Positions 1 to 12,253 of a stretch of 64,000 nucleotides of DNA are shown one piece after another. Location of the stretch: contig CM070520.1 of the NCBI GenBank assembly GCA_036346375.1, positions 47,325,854 to 47,389,853 of the forward strand. The letters run 5' to 3'. Within the stretch, counting starts at the first letter, position 1. Each line of letters starts with the position of its first letter. The notes beneath the pieces were generated by a model. It was given only the letters and a program-made list of their open reading frames with translations. It did no database searches and had not been told where the DNA came from. Both the position numbers and the translations under genes were made by a program. The DNA comes from Guadua angustifolia. Taxonomy: Eukaryota; Streptophyta; Magnoliopsida; Poales; Poaceae.

Positions 1-228
1 GTAAGTAGGTAGCTAAGCAGGGCATCAGAAGTGGGACAAACTGCAGTTGTACGAATTGTGATCATAACCACCTAAATCGGGACGAGCTACAGTTGTATGG
101 ATTGTGATTCCAATCAAATACGTGGGAATCTATCCACAGGTTGTATAGTTGTACGAATCTGACAACAACAGGTATAAGAGAGCATTACCTGCATTCATGT
201 GTAAATGAGAGAAGGTGTGAGTTGTGCC
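1..228. other. Unassigned flank of the copia element
   Basis: No coding signal is seen. The motif 'gttgta(c/t)(g/a)aatt' style text recurs a few times (near 45-60, 91-106 and 146-160), so this may itself be repeat-derived. It continues after the copia insertion at 6841, because the same 5-bp word GTGCC ends this segment (224-228) and follows the copia 3' LTR (6836-6840). Confidence 0.4.
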
Positions 229-1683
229 GGTTGGTGATACGCCCTTGAGGCGATTATAGAGATGATTGTATCATGTCTCATGTTTATGAAATAATATATT
301 TGATTGTCCTTTGAATAGATATTGATTAGATTAATCAATAAGTGACTTGTTCGTGAAACTTTTTCCATATATTCATATTATTCAAGTTGTTCCTAGTTGG
401 TAAACATATGAGGACACATATGAATAGACTAGCATATATATTGGTTGATGGTTACATTTCACAGGTCATAGATATGGAGATATCAAACAATAATATGGAT
501 ACATGTTAGAGAACATGGTGTTGGACATCGACCCACTATAATGAGACACTGCGAGAACGTTGTATTCTTTCATGTCATCAGTTGGTCTCATATATGATGT
601 GTATGCTATATCCTTCGACTTGAGATCGTTGCATGTACTCAAGATACGTAATGGCTTACTTTGGGGGTCATCAAATGCTACTTCGTAACTAGATAGTTAT
701 AAAAATGGTTTTCAGGTTTGTCATGAAACATATTGTGAGGCGTGGTCGATCAAGATAGGATTTGCCCCTCCATACAACGGGAGAGATATCTCTAGGCCTC
801 TCGAGTGATCGGATTTCAGAAAATGCATGGCCATGCTACTCGAGTAATTACTCGAGTCATCGAGTAAATAGTTTACTCGATGTATTCAGGAACCCGAGTT
901 ATGTCATCGAGAAAGAGTGGTCGAGCCATCCAAACAAGAATGACAACAACTCGCCTTGTTTGACCGATATCGTGAGGCAAAAGGAAATCACATAGGGCAT
1001 TGTTGAGGTTCATCTGATCTTTACATGTACTCGGGAGTCGGTAAGTCCTGCTAGGCGGCGCTATCGACTATTGATTGAATGCTCGATGGTCGAGTAGGTG
1101 AGTGTACCTGATGATTGAATAGGAGTATTCAATAATCGATAGTGGTGCTCTAACCATGTCTGAGTGCATATGAACCTATAGGGTCACACACCTAGGAGGT
1201 TGGAATATAGTGGTATGGATTGGATCCGTCACTAGTGGGCCAAGTGGGCTTTGATCTTTAGTTAGGCCCTAATGTAGGGTGCCGCTGCAGGGGTTGGGAC
1301 AGCTATTTAAAAAGGTTCGCAGTTGCAATCTAGAGAGATCAGATAGCGCAGCCACCGAAACCCTAACCGTCACAACTTGAGCCTTCCTGTGCGCGCTGGT
1401 GCTAGCACACCATTGCACAGCGTTCCTTTCCTGAACGTGTGGATACCGGTAGAGGTGTTGCTGCTACTGCGACACTAATCGTGACGAACGATCGACCACT
1501 GCACGAGGAAGATCGACCACTGCAACTGGACGCGAACTTCGTTGATTCGGGCTACATCAACTTCCTTCCGCTACACTGCGCGTCTAGTGGTAACGATCCA
1601 TGTTCATATACTTGCGTGGCTTCCTGGTTTACGAGGTAGAAAATTTTAATTGTGTGCTTGCGTAGCCTACCTGTATCCCTTCA
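229..1683 (+). repeat. 5' LTR of the copia element
   Basis: Direct repeat of 5378-6835. Shared landmarks include the ttggtgat start, a cluster of CTCGAG/ATCGAGTAAA words (about 838-880, matched at 5991-6030), a TATA-like tract near 1303, and the cccttca end directly before the primer binding site. Differences from the 3' copy are mostly single-base substitutions, many C/T or G/A, as expected for methylated retroelement DNA ageing in place. Confidence 0.93.
1303..1311 (+). promoter_or_regulatory. Probable TATA box of the copia LTR
   Basis: ctatttaaaa lies in the 3' third of the 5' LTR about 380 bp before its end, and the equivalent ttatttaaag is kept at the same place in the 3' LTR (about 6459-6470). 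The position suits a U3/R boundary. Start-site mapping would be needed for proof. Confidence 0.5.
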
Positions 1684-1684
1684 G

Positions 1685-1697
1685 TGGTATCAGAGCC
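1685..1697 (+). other. Primer binding site (initiator-Met tRNA)
   Basis: tggtatcagagcc follows the LTR end with a one-base gap. This is the standard copia primer site complementary to the 3' end of plant initiator methionine tRNA. Confidence 0.93.
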
Positions 1698-1764
1698 ACC
1701 TCGTCTAGTTTATGATATGAATGATTCACACATGTTTGATGTGCGGTAGTAGTAGATTGGATCT

Positions 1765-1834
1765 ACTGCTGGTTTGGTGTGATGACCTAGATCGATTCAA
1801 CTGCTGGTTTGGTGTGATGACCTAGATCGATTCA
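1765..1834 (+). repeat. 35-bp perfect tandem duplication in the copia leader
   Basis: Two head-to-tail copies of a 35-bp unit (1765-1799 and 1800-1834), beginning actgctggtttgg and ending gatcgattca, sit in the untranslated leader. They look identical, so the duplication is younger than most other damage in this element. Confidence 0.9.
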
Positions 1835-2207
1835 TGAGATGAATCGATTATTAGTAATCGGTTGATGAGATCAATCAGGTTTTGGCTTTTAGATTTAGGG
1901 TTCAATTCATGATAGATCAATCTGTTTTGATTGTGTCGACTGTACATGGTGGCATCGTTTGATCACCCTTACCGGCCGGTTTCCGCCATCAGGGTGAACA
2001 ACAACGCTTAGACATACAGGTCCAATCAAGCAGAGCGATTTTTCAATGGAAATCTATATACTAAATGCATGCCTAAAATTTTTCATCCCGGGGGTTACCC
2101 CGGAAGCAACGAGGGGCTGCCGCCCCTCGACCATGCGTAGGTCAATATATTGGGTTCTTTGCATAACTTGTTTTTGCAGGATAATATGTGAATAGTATGG
2201 CTCTCAC

Positions 2208-2281
2208 TTCAGGTATTAATGTTATAGAGATCAATGGAAGTAAGGCTTCCACTTCAGGCATTAATGTTATAGAGATCAATG
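2208..2281 (+). repeat. 45-bp tandem duplication at the pol start
   Basis: The 29-bp block starting ttcagg(t/c)attaatg and ending gatcaatg occurs at 2208-2236 and 2253-2281, a period of 45 bp with one visible difference. It lies where gag sequence would be expected, consistent with slippage or an internal deletion event that also removed gag. Confidence 0.85.
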
Positions 2282-2283
2282 TT

Positions 2284-5200
2284 GCTACTTCTCATATTAG
2301 TTCTTGGGTATTTGATACTAGATCGGCTGCTTATATTTGCAACTCGATGCAGTGACTAATAAAGAGTAGAAGTTTGGCAAGAGACGAAGTAGAGCTTCCC
2401 GTAGGTAATAAAGTAAGAGTTGCTGGATTGGCTGTTAGCACTTATCCATTATCTTTACCTTCAGGACTAGTTCTAGAACTAAATAATTGTTATTATGTTC
2501 CAACTTTGAGTAGAAACATTATCTCTGCTTCATGTTTGTAGGCAGAGCGTTATCACTTTGTTGGTAAGAACAACTGTTGTTCTATTTATAAAAGTGATAT
2601 GTTCTACGATAATTGTCTTGTAGTAAATGGTTTATATATTTTGGAAATTGATCATGTGCCGATCTATAATATAAATGCTAAGGGGCTTCGGCCTAATGAT
2701 TTGAATCCCGCTTACATTTGGCATTGTCGCTTAGGTCATATAAATAAGAAACGCGTACTGAAGCTCCATGAGGATGGTCTTCTAGATTCATTAGATTATG
2801 AATTATTTGAAACGTGCGAATCTTGTTTACTTGGCAAGATGACTAAGTCATCTTTCTCTGGAATAGGAGAGAGGGCAAGTGACTTGTTGGGCATTATACA
2901 TACAGATGTATGTGGACCGATGAGCGCAACGGCTAGAGGTAGTTTTCAATATTTCATAACTTTTATCGATGACTTTAGTAGATATGGTTACATCTACTTA
3001 CTGAGGCACAAGTCTGAATCCTTTGAAAAGTACAAGGAATTTTAGAATGAAGTACAAAATCAGCTTGGCAAGACAATCAAAGCTTTACGATCAGATTGTG
3101 GAGGAGAATATTTAAGCCAAGAGTTTGGTAATCATCTAAAGCAACGTGGAATTATTCTACAACTTACACCGCCGGGAACACCTCAATGGAATGGGGTATC
3201 GAAATGACGGAACAGAATTTTGTTAGACATGGTTTGATCAATGACGAGCCAAAGTGATTTGCCATTATCCTTTTGGGGATTTGCTCTAGAAACAGCTGCG
3301 TTCACTATTAATAGGGTTCTATCCAAATCAGTAGAGAAGACACCATATGAGATATGGACCGAAAAGCATCTTGGATTGTCTTTTCTTAAAGTATGGGGAT
3401 GTGAGGCTTATGTGAGATATTTGATATCTGATAAGCTCATGCCCAAGTCACGAAAATGCTTCTTTGTGGGGTATCCTAAGGAAACCAAAGGATATTACTT
3501 CAACCTAAAGGAAGAGAACAAAGTTTTTATTGCTCGTAATGGTGTATTTTTGGAGAAGGAATTTCTTTCCAAGAGAGTTAGTGGGAGCACGGTACAACTC
3601 GAAGAAATTTGAGAACCATTTGAAAGTGTTTCAGTTTCCATCGAAACTCCACAGGCTATACAAGAAGTTGTACAACCTGTAGAGGACACACCAGCCCCAC
3701 GTAGATCTGGAAGACAACGACGAACACCCATAATGTATGGGCATGACGTTCTATCGTTGGATAATGGAGAAACATTGTTGTTGGACAACGATGAGCCTAA
3801 GACTTATGAGGAAGTAATGATGGACCCAGACTCTGAGAAATGGCTTGAAGCCATGAGATCCGAAATAAAATCCATGCATGACTATCAAGTTAGTAACTTG
3901 ATTGATCCGCCTGATGGTGTAAAAACCATAGAGTGTAAATAGGTTTTTAAGATTAAGAAAGACATAGATGGAAAAGTTCACATCCATAAAGCTCGATTGG
4001 TGGCAAAGGGTTTCAAACAAATTCAAGGTATTAACTATGATGAAACATTCTCGCCATCGCTATGCTTAAGTCTGTTCGGATCATTCTAGCTATTGCTGCA
4101 TAGTTCGATTATGAGATATGGCAAATGGATGTCCAAACGGCTTTCCTCAATGGAAACCTAAGTGAGGATGTGTATATGATACAACCTGAAGGTTTTGCTG
4201 ATCCAAAGAATGCTAGAAAGGTATGCAAGCTTTAAAGATCCATTTATGGATTGAAGTAAGCATCTCGGAGTTGGAACATTCGTTTTGATGAGGTAGTCAA
4301 AGGGTTTGGCTTCATCAGAAATGAAGAAGAGCACTGCGTCTATAAAAAGACTAGTGGGAGCACACTTGTATTCTTGATTTTATATATGGATGACATATTA
4401 TTGATAGGAAATGATATTCCTATGTAGGAATCTGTAAAGTCTTCATTAAGAAAGAGTTTCTCTATGAAGGACTTAGGAGAGGCAGCATATATCTTGGGAA
4501 TTAAGATCTACAGAGATAGGTCTAAAAGGCTAATTGGGTTATGCCAAGATACGTACATTGACAAGGTGTTGAAGAGGTTCAACATGCAAGGTTCCAAGAG
4601 AGGTTTCTTGCCCATGTCACATGGCATTAGCCTTAGCAAGACTTAGTGTCCTTTGAACATTGATGAGCGGGACAGGATGAGTAAGATTTCATATGCTTCG
4701 GCAATTGGGTCTATAATGTATGCCATGATTTGTACATGACCAGATGTGTCGTATGCTTAAGCATTACGAGTAGATATCAGTTAGATCCAGATGAAAGTCA
4801 CTAGACAGCAGTTAAGAACATCCTCATGTACTTAAGAAGAACTAAGGATGCATTCCTTGTTTATGGAGGTGAGGAGAGGCTCGTTGTAAGTGGTTACACC
4901 GATGCAAGTTTCCAAACCGATAAAGATGATTATCGTTCACAATTTGGGTATGTGTTCATGATGAATGGAGGAGCAGTAAGGTGAAAGAGTTCCAAACAGA
5001 GTACGGTTGCGGATTCTATAACAGAGGCCGAATACAATCGGCTTCAGAAGCCGCAAAGGAGGCTGTTTGGATTAAGAAGTTCATCTTTGAACTGGTTGGT
5101 AACGCTTCTAGCCCATTGGATCTCTATTGTGACAATAGTGGTGCCACTGTGCAGGCCAAGGAGCCTAGATCACATCAAAAGTCCAAGCACATTCAACGGC

Positions 5201-5330
5201 GCTATCACCTTATCCGAGAGTTGTGGATAGAGGTGATGTAAAAATATGCAAAGTGTACACGGATTCAAACATATTTGATCCGTTGACAAAACCGCTTCGA
5301 CAGCCAAAGCATGAAGCGCGCACGAAAGTC
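2284..5330 (+). pseudogene. Copia pol polyprotein, decayed (protease-integrase-RT-RNase H)
   Basis: One long frame runs from about 2284 to 3942 with stops at 2353, 3043, 3205, 3610 and 3940, then shifts frame near 4057 and again before 4981. Protease: the DTG active triad reads D-T-R (about 2314). Pre-integrase zinc-binding block WHCRLGH ... CESCLLGK is at 2719-2840. Integrase keeps HTDVCGP and the DDFSRYGYIY block, but the catalytic Glu position (VSK, stop, RNR, about 3196-3215) is Lys followed by a stop. RT keeps YMDDILLIG at 4384-4410. RNase H keeps TDAS (about 4900), the EAEY-like block near 5025 and LYCDNSGA (5125-5148). The product would normally process, copy and integrate the element; this copy cannot. 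Gag is missing upstream. Confidence 0.9.
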
Positions 5331-5377
5331 ATGGGTATTAGATATTTACATGATTGACTCAAGTGCAAGTGGGAGAC

Positions 5378-6835
5378 TATTGGTGATATGCTCTTGAGGC
5401 AATCATAAAGATGATTGTATCATGCCTCATGTTTATGAAATAATATATTTGCTTGTCCTTAGAATAAATATTGATTAGATTAATCAACAAGTAAATGACT
5501 TGTTCATGAAACTTTTTCCATATATTGATATTATTAAAGTTGTCCCTAGTCGGTAATCATATGAGGACACATATGAGTAGACTAGCATATATATTAGTCG
5601 ATGGCCACATTTCATAGGTTATAGATATAGAGATATCAAACCAATAATATGGATACATATTAGAGAACATGGTGTTGGACATTGACCCACTATGAGACAC
5701 TGCGAGAACGTTGTATTCTTTCATATCATCAGTTGGTCTCATATACGATGTGTATGCTATATCCTTCGACTTGAGATTGTTGTATGTACTCAAGATGCGT
5801 AATGGCTTACTTTGGGGTCATCAAACGCTACTTCGTAACTGGATAGTTATAAAGATGGTTTTCAGGTTTGTCATAAAACATGTTGTGAGGCGTGGTCGAT
5901 CAAGATAGGATTTGCACCTCTATACAACAGGAGAGATATCTCTAGGCCTCTCGAATGACTGAATTCCAGAAAATGCATGGCCATGCTACTCGAGTAAAGA
6001 GTTGCTCGAGTCATCGAGTAAACAATTTACTCGATGTATTCAGGAACCCGAGTCATGTCATCGAGAAAGAATGGTCGAGCCATCCAAACAAGGATGACAA
6101 CAACTCGCCTTGGGTTTGACTAATATCGTGAGGCAAAAGGAAATGCATATAGGGCGTTGTTGAGGTTCGTCTAATCTTTACATGTACTCGGGAGTCGGTA
6201 AGTCCTACTAAGGGCCACTATCGACTATTGGTCGAATGCTCGATGGTCAAGTAGGTGGGTGTACCCGATGATTGAATAGGAGTATTCAATGATCGATAGG
6301 GGTGCTCCAACCATGTCTGAGTGCATGTGAACCTATAGGGTCACACACTTAAGGGGTTGGAATATAGTGGTACGGATTGGATCCGTCACTAGTGGGCCAA
6401 GTGGGCTTTGACCTTCAGTTGGGCCCTAATGTAGGGAGCCACTGCAGGGGTTGGGACAGTTATTTAAAGAGGGTTCACGGTTGCAATCTAGAGAGATCAG
6501 ATAGCGCAGCCATCGAAACCCTAGCCGTCACCACTTGAGCCTTCCTGTGCGCGTTGGTGCTAGTACACCGTCGCACGGCATTTCTTTCCTGAATGTGTGA
6601 ATACCGGTAGAGGTGTTGCTGCTACTGCGACACTGATCATGACGGATGATCAACCACCGCATGAGGAAGATCGACCACTGCAACTGGACTCGAACATCGT
6701 TGATTCGGGCTAGATCAACTTCCTTCTGCTGCACTGCATGTCTAGTGGTAGCGATCCATGTTCATATACTTGCGTGGCTTCCTGGTTTATGAGGTAGAAA
6801 GTTGTGCGCTAGCGTAGCCTACCCATATCCCTTCA
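5378..6835 (+). repeat. 3' LTR of the copia element
   Basis: Second copy of the 229-1683 repeat. It starts after the purine-rich tract gtgggagac and ends cccttca, followed by the duplicated target GTGCC (6836-6840). Confidence 0.93.
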
Positions 6836-6840
6836 GTGCC

Positions 6841-7234
6841 TGCATACCAGTCAAAGGAAAAGTGAGCTAGTAAAAAGGTAATGTTGCAAGGTAAAAGAGT
6901 TGAAGCATGAGTAAAAGTGAGAGGCAGTAAAAAGGTAAAAGTAGACTAGTACCTGCACTTCCTTGTATAGCACACTGGGTAAAGAGGGCAGCCAATAAAG
7001 AGCTTAGTGCAGTCAAAGCCTCAGGCTTAGATTCATTGCCCCTTGCCCATGCGCCACATCCAGCACGTATTGCCAGCAAAGTTTTCGGCTAAAAGCCAAG
7101 GAAAAGAGAGGCAAGATTCAATCCCTCTTGTAGGCACTACAACCGAAAGAGGAAAGGCTTCATTGATGCAATTCATCTCCTCCTTTTTTCATTCTTAGCC
7201 ATATCAGTGCCATTGTTTTGCCCTTTGGCTAGCA
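6841..7234. other. Unassigned sequence between copia and gypsy fragments
   Basis: Continuation of the pre-insertion sequence that ends at 228. The words agtaaaaaggtaa and gtaaaagt(a/g)aga recur at 6869-6960. No domain or convincing frame is seen. It joins a truncated gypsy integrase at about 7235. Confidence 0.35.
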
Positions 7235-7239
7235 GGCTG

Positions 7240-7960
7240 TGAAGAAATTCTTTGTGAAAAATATAGTCACTAGATTTGGTATACCTAGTATACTAATTAC
7301 TGATAATGGATCGCAATTCGTTAGTGGTCTATTTCAAGATTATTGTGATGAAATAGGCACAACAATTTGTTACGCTTTTGTTGCTCATCCATAGAGTAAT
7401 GGAGCAGTTGAAAGAGCTAATGGCCAGATTATGCAAGGCATAAAAAAGGGTGTTTGATCATCTTACCAAATGCTCGGGGACTTGGGTAGACACCTCTACA
7501 TTGTACTCTGGGCCATTAGAACAACAATTAGTAGGACAACAAGAGAAACTCCTTTCTAACTGGTCTATGGAGCAAAAGCTCTGTTGCTAAGTGAAATTCA
7601 TTTAGGATCAACACGGACATATCTCTACAAATAGCTTAATTAATAAGAACAATGAGAAGATGACATCAATCTTTTAGAAGAAAAGCGAGACCGAGCATTG
7701 ATCAGGTCATCGGTCTATTTGCAAGGCCTAAAGAGATATTACAATAAAAGTGTACAACCACATACATTAAACATGAGAGACTTGGTTCTAAGGTGTATCT
7801 AGAATCAGTCTAACTTGAATAAGTTATCTCCCAAATGGGAAGGTCTTTTTACTGTAATATCAATTACACAACTAGGCTCTATTCAACTTGCTATGGAAGA
7901 TGGAAGAGTTCAATTCAACGCTTGAAATATCCAGCATCTTCGCAGGTTCTATGAGTAAAT
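7240..7960 (+). pseudogene. Gypsy integrase, C-terminal half, with stops
   Basis: Translation in pieces gives an integrase core: ILITDNGSQF (second catalytic Asp, about 7293-7322), an HP-stop-SNGAVERANGQ block (catalytic Glu, about 7385-7425), then the conserved ETPF ... LVYGAKALL block (about 7540-7590) and the C-terminal WEGLF ... IQHLRRFYE end at about 7957. At least three in-frame stops and one shift are present, including one where HPQSNG is expected. It starts abruptly at the truncation point. No chromodomain follows the core, which fits Tat rather than chromoviruses. Confidence 0.85.
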
Positions 7961-8395
7961 AAGTTCTTTTTTCTATTTACATATATCATTTCTTTAGTGG
8001 TTATTTTTCTAAATTGTGTCTGTTTCTGACAATCCTCTGGGAAGTCATGAAAGCCATTTTTTAACCAACCACTTTAAACACAACATATAAGGTTTGTTGG
8101 TTGGATTGTGAGATAACATCTAAAGAGATTTTTCTTGTAAGCTAGTTCTTAGTGCATTGGAACTCATTAGTATGACATTATCTTTGATCTGCTGCTAGTT
8201 AATACCAAGTACTATGTGAAGGAGTTGGTCGGCATTCATAAAACTGTTTGTATTCTAAACACAATGCTGCTCAGTACACAAACAGTTGGGGGCTAGTGCG
8301 TGATATACTTAGAAAAATATAAATAGAAATACACACAAAGCAGAATTTGACACAAAAAGATATTCTTTTCATTCATTTAAGATCATACATTTTGT

Positions 8396-11300
8396 CTATA
8401 TGTAATTGTTTACATTGCTCATATATGTCTCAACGATAGAAGCTACTTTTGTGCATTTCCTATTAATCTCTTCTTGAGAGTTAAGCTTCAGGTCGGGCGC
8501 CAGCTTTTCCAGTTCAACTACATGCTTGTAGAAATATCTCAACTTGACGAAGAGGCTGCCTACTTGGGAAGCAATCAAAACTTCAAGTGCCTTTTTCGTA
8601 GTTTGTGCCATGATGGAGATTTGCTTCTAAATGATCTTCATCTAATCATTTATTCCCTCCACCGATTCCTCAAATGACGGACTTGTAAGTCTCATTTCTT
8701 TTCCTTTTAAGTCCATCGCTATCTTTTGAAGCTGCTCAAGAATAAAGTTCAGGGTATAGATCCCACCTCTATGAACTGTGGCCAAGTTTTTGGTGAAGAT
8801 TTTCAATTGATCGGTCATCTTCTTAATTTCTTCTTCCATGACCAACCTTTGTTCTTTAGCCTTTATTTTCTCCTCTTCTCATTTGGCAAGTTGAGACTTG
8901 TTGGTCTTTATTATATTTTTCAAGTCTGCAAAGATCGGCATTATGATCTCAGTTTTATCAGATAAAATTAAGCTTTGAGAAAACAAGTCAGAAATTTTGT
9001 TTTACCTACTATCTCAGACTCTTTTGTCTGTAGAGTACTTTTATACTCCTTGGAGAGACTTTGAAGTTTATCTTCATTTCTTTTGAAAGCCTCAAGGAGT
9101 CTGGCAGTTTTGTCATTATAGTACTTTCTAGTAGCAACAAGATCAAACTTATACCCCCTAGCGGTATTCTCAACCACCAGGAGTTTCTTCTTTAATTCTT
9201 TTATTTGTTTTTCTTGTCTGTATCAGAATAGTTATATAAGAACAAAAAAGAATAGGGCAAAAGAAAAAATAACAGTAAAGCTTTTACTTACTTTTTTATT
9301 TCAGCTTTGGCCAAAATCCTTGCTTGCTAGTTTAGTAGGCTGAACATTTCTTGCAAATGCTATAATGAAGCAAAAAGGCAAATGAATTAGAAGTTATTTT
9401 TCTCAAAAATAGGAACATGGAGAAAACATAAATACCTTTGTTTGCAAGATATCAAGAACTTGCTTAAAATCTCTTTCAGGCAACACAACCTCATTGATCG
9501 GAGCGACCAAAGTCTCCTCTACAGAAGGGAGTTCTTCGATCCCCCTACTTGTAGAAGTTTCCTCGTCGACCCTGGTGGTCGTCTCGACCACCTTGGTCAT
9601 CATTGCCAGAGGAGGACCAACCTCTTCCATAATCGGCAGACTATGACCGATCATTGGCTCACTCCTGATAGTCGAATGATCTTCACCTTCCAAGTTAGGT
9701 GGGGTTGCTTGCCCACTGGTCGGAGTAGCCTCTTCAATCGGAGCTAAGACATTTTCCTCACTGGTCGTCGTTGGGACAACCAGTGGGCCAGCCTCGGCAT
9801 TGACCTGCGCAAACATGTCTTGATCCTCGGAATGACCTGGAGCAATTTCTTGGGGGATGAGAACAGATAACTCAGAAATTAAAAATAAATTTTGAAGATA
9901 AATACTCAAAATAAAAGGTATATATACCAGCATTGGAGTCCTGTGTCTATCTCCTAGAACAATAAGGGAGTAGAAGTTTCTAGAGTGGAGGTCTTCCTTT
10001 TTCTCCTTATGATCAAAGTAATGTTATCATTTGAATCCCTACTCTTGTCCTGAACAAATGGGAAAGTCAGAAGATGTCAAAATTGATGATCTCAATTTTG
10101 ATTGAACCATTTTTTAGGCTTAACCCGAGAAGAAGTCCTCATCTCAAGTCCTGCAAAGAAACGACACATTCTTACTTTGCACAGTGTCATAAGCGCGCTT
10201 AGAGTGTACGGCTTTTATCAGCGCTAAAGCTTGGCTAGTGCTAGTTGGGTCACTAGTCTCAGCGGTGGCAGGACTACCACCGTTGGAACACTCCTGGCCT
10301 TCATCTTCTTGACCGAAGGGACTGAGGTTGAACCTCATATTGTTCAGCAGGTCTCTTGCGATCATGCATCTAACAAGAATCTATTGTCAATTACTAAAGG
10401 TAGTTAGAATTAAAAATATCTTTTACTTACCATGATGCGTTCATTTATGAACTCATCAGATTGCCCGATCAGGCTGGATGACTACTTATCCAAAGCAACC
10501 AGGTCAGACCCATCAGCAAAGATGCGCAGCATAGACACAACTCTCGACTAGGCCTCCCGGCGATTAACACTGATCGAAGAAATAAAAAATTTTTATAGTC
10601 CTTCAAATAGAACTAAAGAGGTCGGTTATGGAGAGTTCACTTACCTTTAGGTTCATCTTTAGTCAAATCCTGGTTGCCCTCTAACCTTCAGGCGAATCGG
10701 CACCACCTCTTTAGAGGATTAATCTTATGAAGTAAAAAATCGTACACAATCTTCTGCTCCGTCAGACCTCCGTTCATCATTTTCCTAATTATTTTTATAA
10801 TATCCCTTTCCTCATCGGTAAGGACCAGAGAGTCCTTCTCCCTCTTCATCTCAGTCTTGGTCCAGCTCGGAGCCGCTTCCTAGTGAAACGGAGACAACTT
10901 CCCTCGGGAATCTTCGAGTAAAACCACTCCTTCCGTAATCATGCTAAGTATCTTTGGTCGGGAGAGGAGGATATTGGAAAGCCATTTTATCTTGGAGCTT
11001 AAAATAAGCACTCCCAAAAAGATTATAGCATGGCTTTTACTATTTTTTGTATATTGGTAAAAGAAGTGAAAAATACAAACTAGAGGAGGAATCCCCAAGA
11101 ATGCCTCTCAAAGATGCGAGAAAATACTTAAAATGAGGATAGACTTGGGGGGAAGATGATGCAGCTCAATCTCATAATGATCAAGCACATCAAGAAGAAA
11201 CTCACTCTCTGGAGGTAGAACCTTAACCTTACCAGAGCGGCGAACAATATGAGGCACCCTTCTTAAGGCACTGGCTTCGTATCCTCTCCACTAGGATCTC

Positions 11301-11400
11301 ATCGCAGCATTGCGCGAGGAGGCATCAGACTCTGGTCTTCTTACTCCTTGATCCTCTCCTTTGTCAAGATGGGCCAATCCACGGCCATTGAGTCTGGGAA
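8396..11400 (-). pseudogene. Antisense gene of the gypsy element, 'putative gypsy type transposon' (PF04195-like) plus coiled-coil C-terminus
   Basis: Read right to left, the first block (about 11230-10880) contains EAFLGIPPLVCIFHFFYQ after a hydrophobic stretch typical of the PF04195 family. A second block follows (10860-10650, KINPLKRWCRF), then a low-complexity block rich in Ala, Thr, Glu and Pro (10365-10144 and 9933-9403), and lastly Lys/Glu-rich probable coiled-coil segments (9177-8968, 8845-8642 and 8611-8396). Gaps between the blocks are AT-rich and could be introns, as these antisense genes are often interrupted. Stops break the first block. The molecular role of these genes is not established. 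The orientation, opposite to pol, is as seen in the second gypsy element at 58.4-60.4 kb. Confidence 0.72.
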
Positions 11401-12253
11401 GAAGATGAAGGCTAGAGAATGCGAAAAGGGCTTAAAAAATTTTATGCTTGAAAGCAATAAGGGCATGAGAAATCCAAACGGATTTACCCCCTCTTATATA
11501 GCCCAATGATTAATAGTTTCGAACACCATTTCGGTATTCAAGAAAAAGTAAACTGCTTTTCAATAAATGGCAATTGACACAAGGTCTAATATCTTAAAAC
11601 TTCCTTTTAGATCTTCAGACTTTTAACCTTCTTTCCTTAATCATACTTTCCATCATATTTGATGGAAAAAGACAAAAGGACGGAAGAAAAAAACCTAAAG
11701 AACTAAGAGAAGGCTTGAAATCTAAAGAATCTCAAATATTTCTTCTCTGAAAATGCGGTTAATATTCTCAAACTTCATTTTAGATCTTCAAGTTTTTCAC
11801 CTCATTTCCTTAATCATACCCTCCATCACGCCTGATGGAGAAGAAAAGAGGACAGAAGATGAAAAGCTTGCAAAACTAAGAGAAAGTTTGACGTTTAAAT
11901 CAAATATCCTTCTCAAACCTCTTTAAAGTGTTTTAACTTTTCACCATATTCCCTTAAAAGTCATAACCCTCATCGTTGATGAGGAAGAAATAAGAGTGGA
12001 TGATGAAAAGTTAAAACATTCAAAGGAAGCTTGAAAGTAGATCTTTTCTTGATTCGGAAGGATGTCTTCATTCCCTTTATATACCACGTGCATTAAAAAT
12101 AACTAGGCGTCAGTTTAGTTATCAAGAGAATCACAAAGATCTATATATCCACGCTTAAATTGGTCAAGGAATGGGTGCATAACCCAACATAGTCACAGGA
12201 GACAATAAAGCCTTGAGTAATAAATTTTTATTTCTCGAGACTAGGGGGCTAGC

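Larger units (their letters stand above)
229..6835 (+). mobile_element. Ty1/copia LTR retrotransposon, complete ends, defective coding region
   Basis: Two long direct repeats (229-1683 and 5378-6835) bound an internal region with an initiator-Met primer binding site (1685-1697) and a purine-rich tract (gtgggagac, 5369-5377) just before the 3' LTR. The 5-bp word GTGCC occurs at 224-228 and 6836-6840, a perfect target site duplication. Both LTRs end in CA; the expected initial TG has mutated to gg in the left copy and ta in the right. The LTRs look roughly nine-tenths identical by eye, so the insertion is not recent. Domain order protease, integrase, RT, RNase H is that of copia. No gag reading frame remains between the primer site and the protease, and pol has several stops and frameshifts, so the element cannot be autonomous. 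Confidence 0.93.

Noticed and set aside
6528..7079. Minus-strand frames across the copia 3' LTR end and its flank
   Set aside because: They overlap the LTR or low-complexity flank and show no domain.
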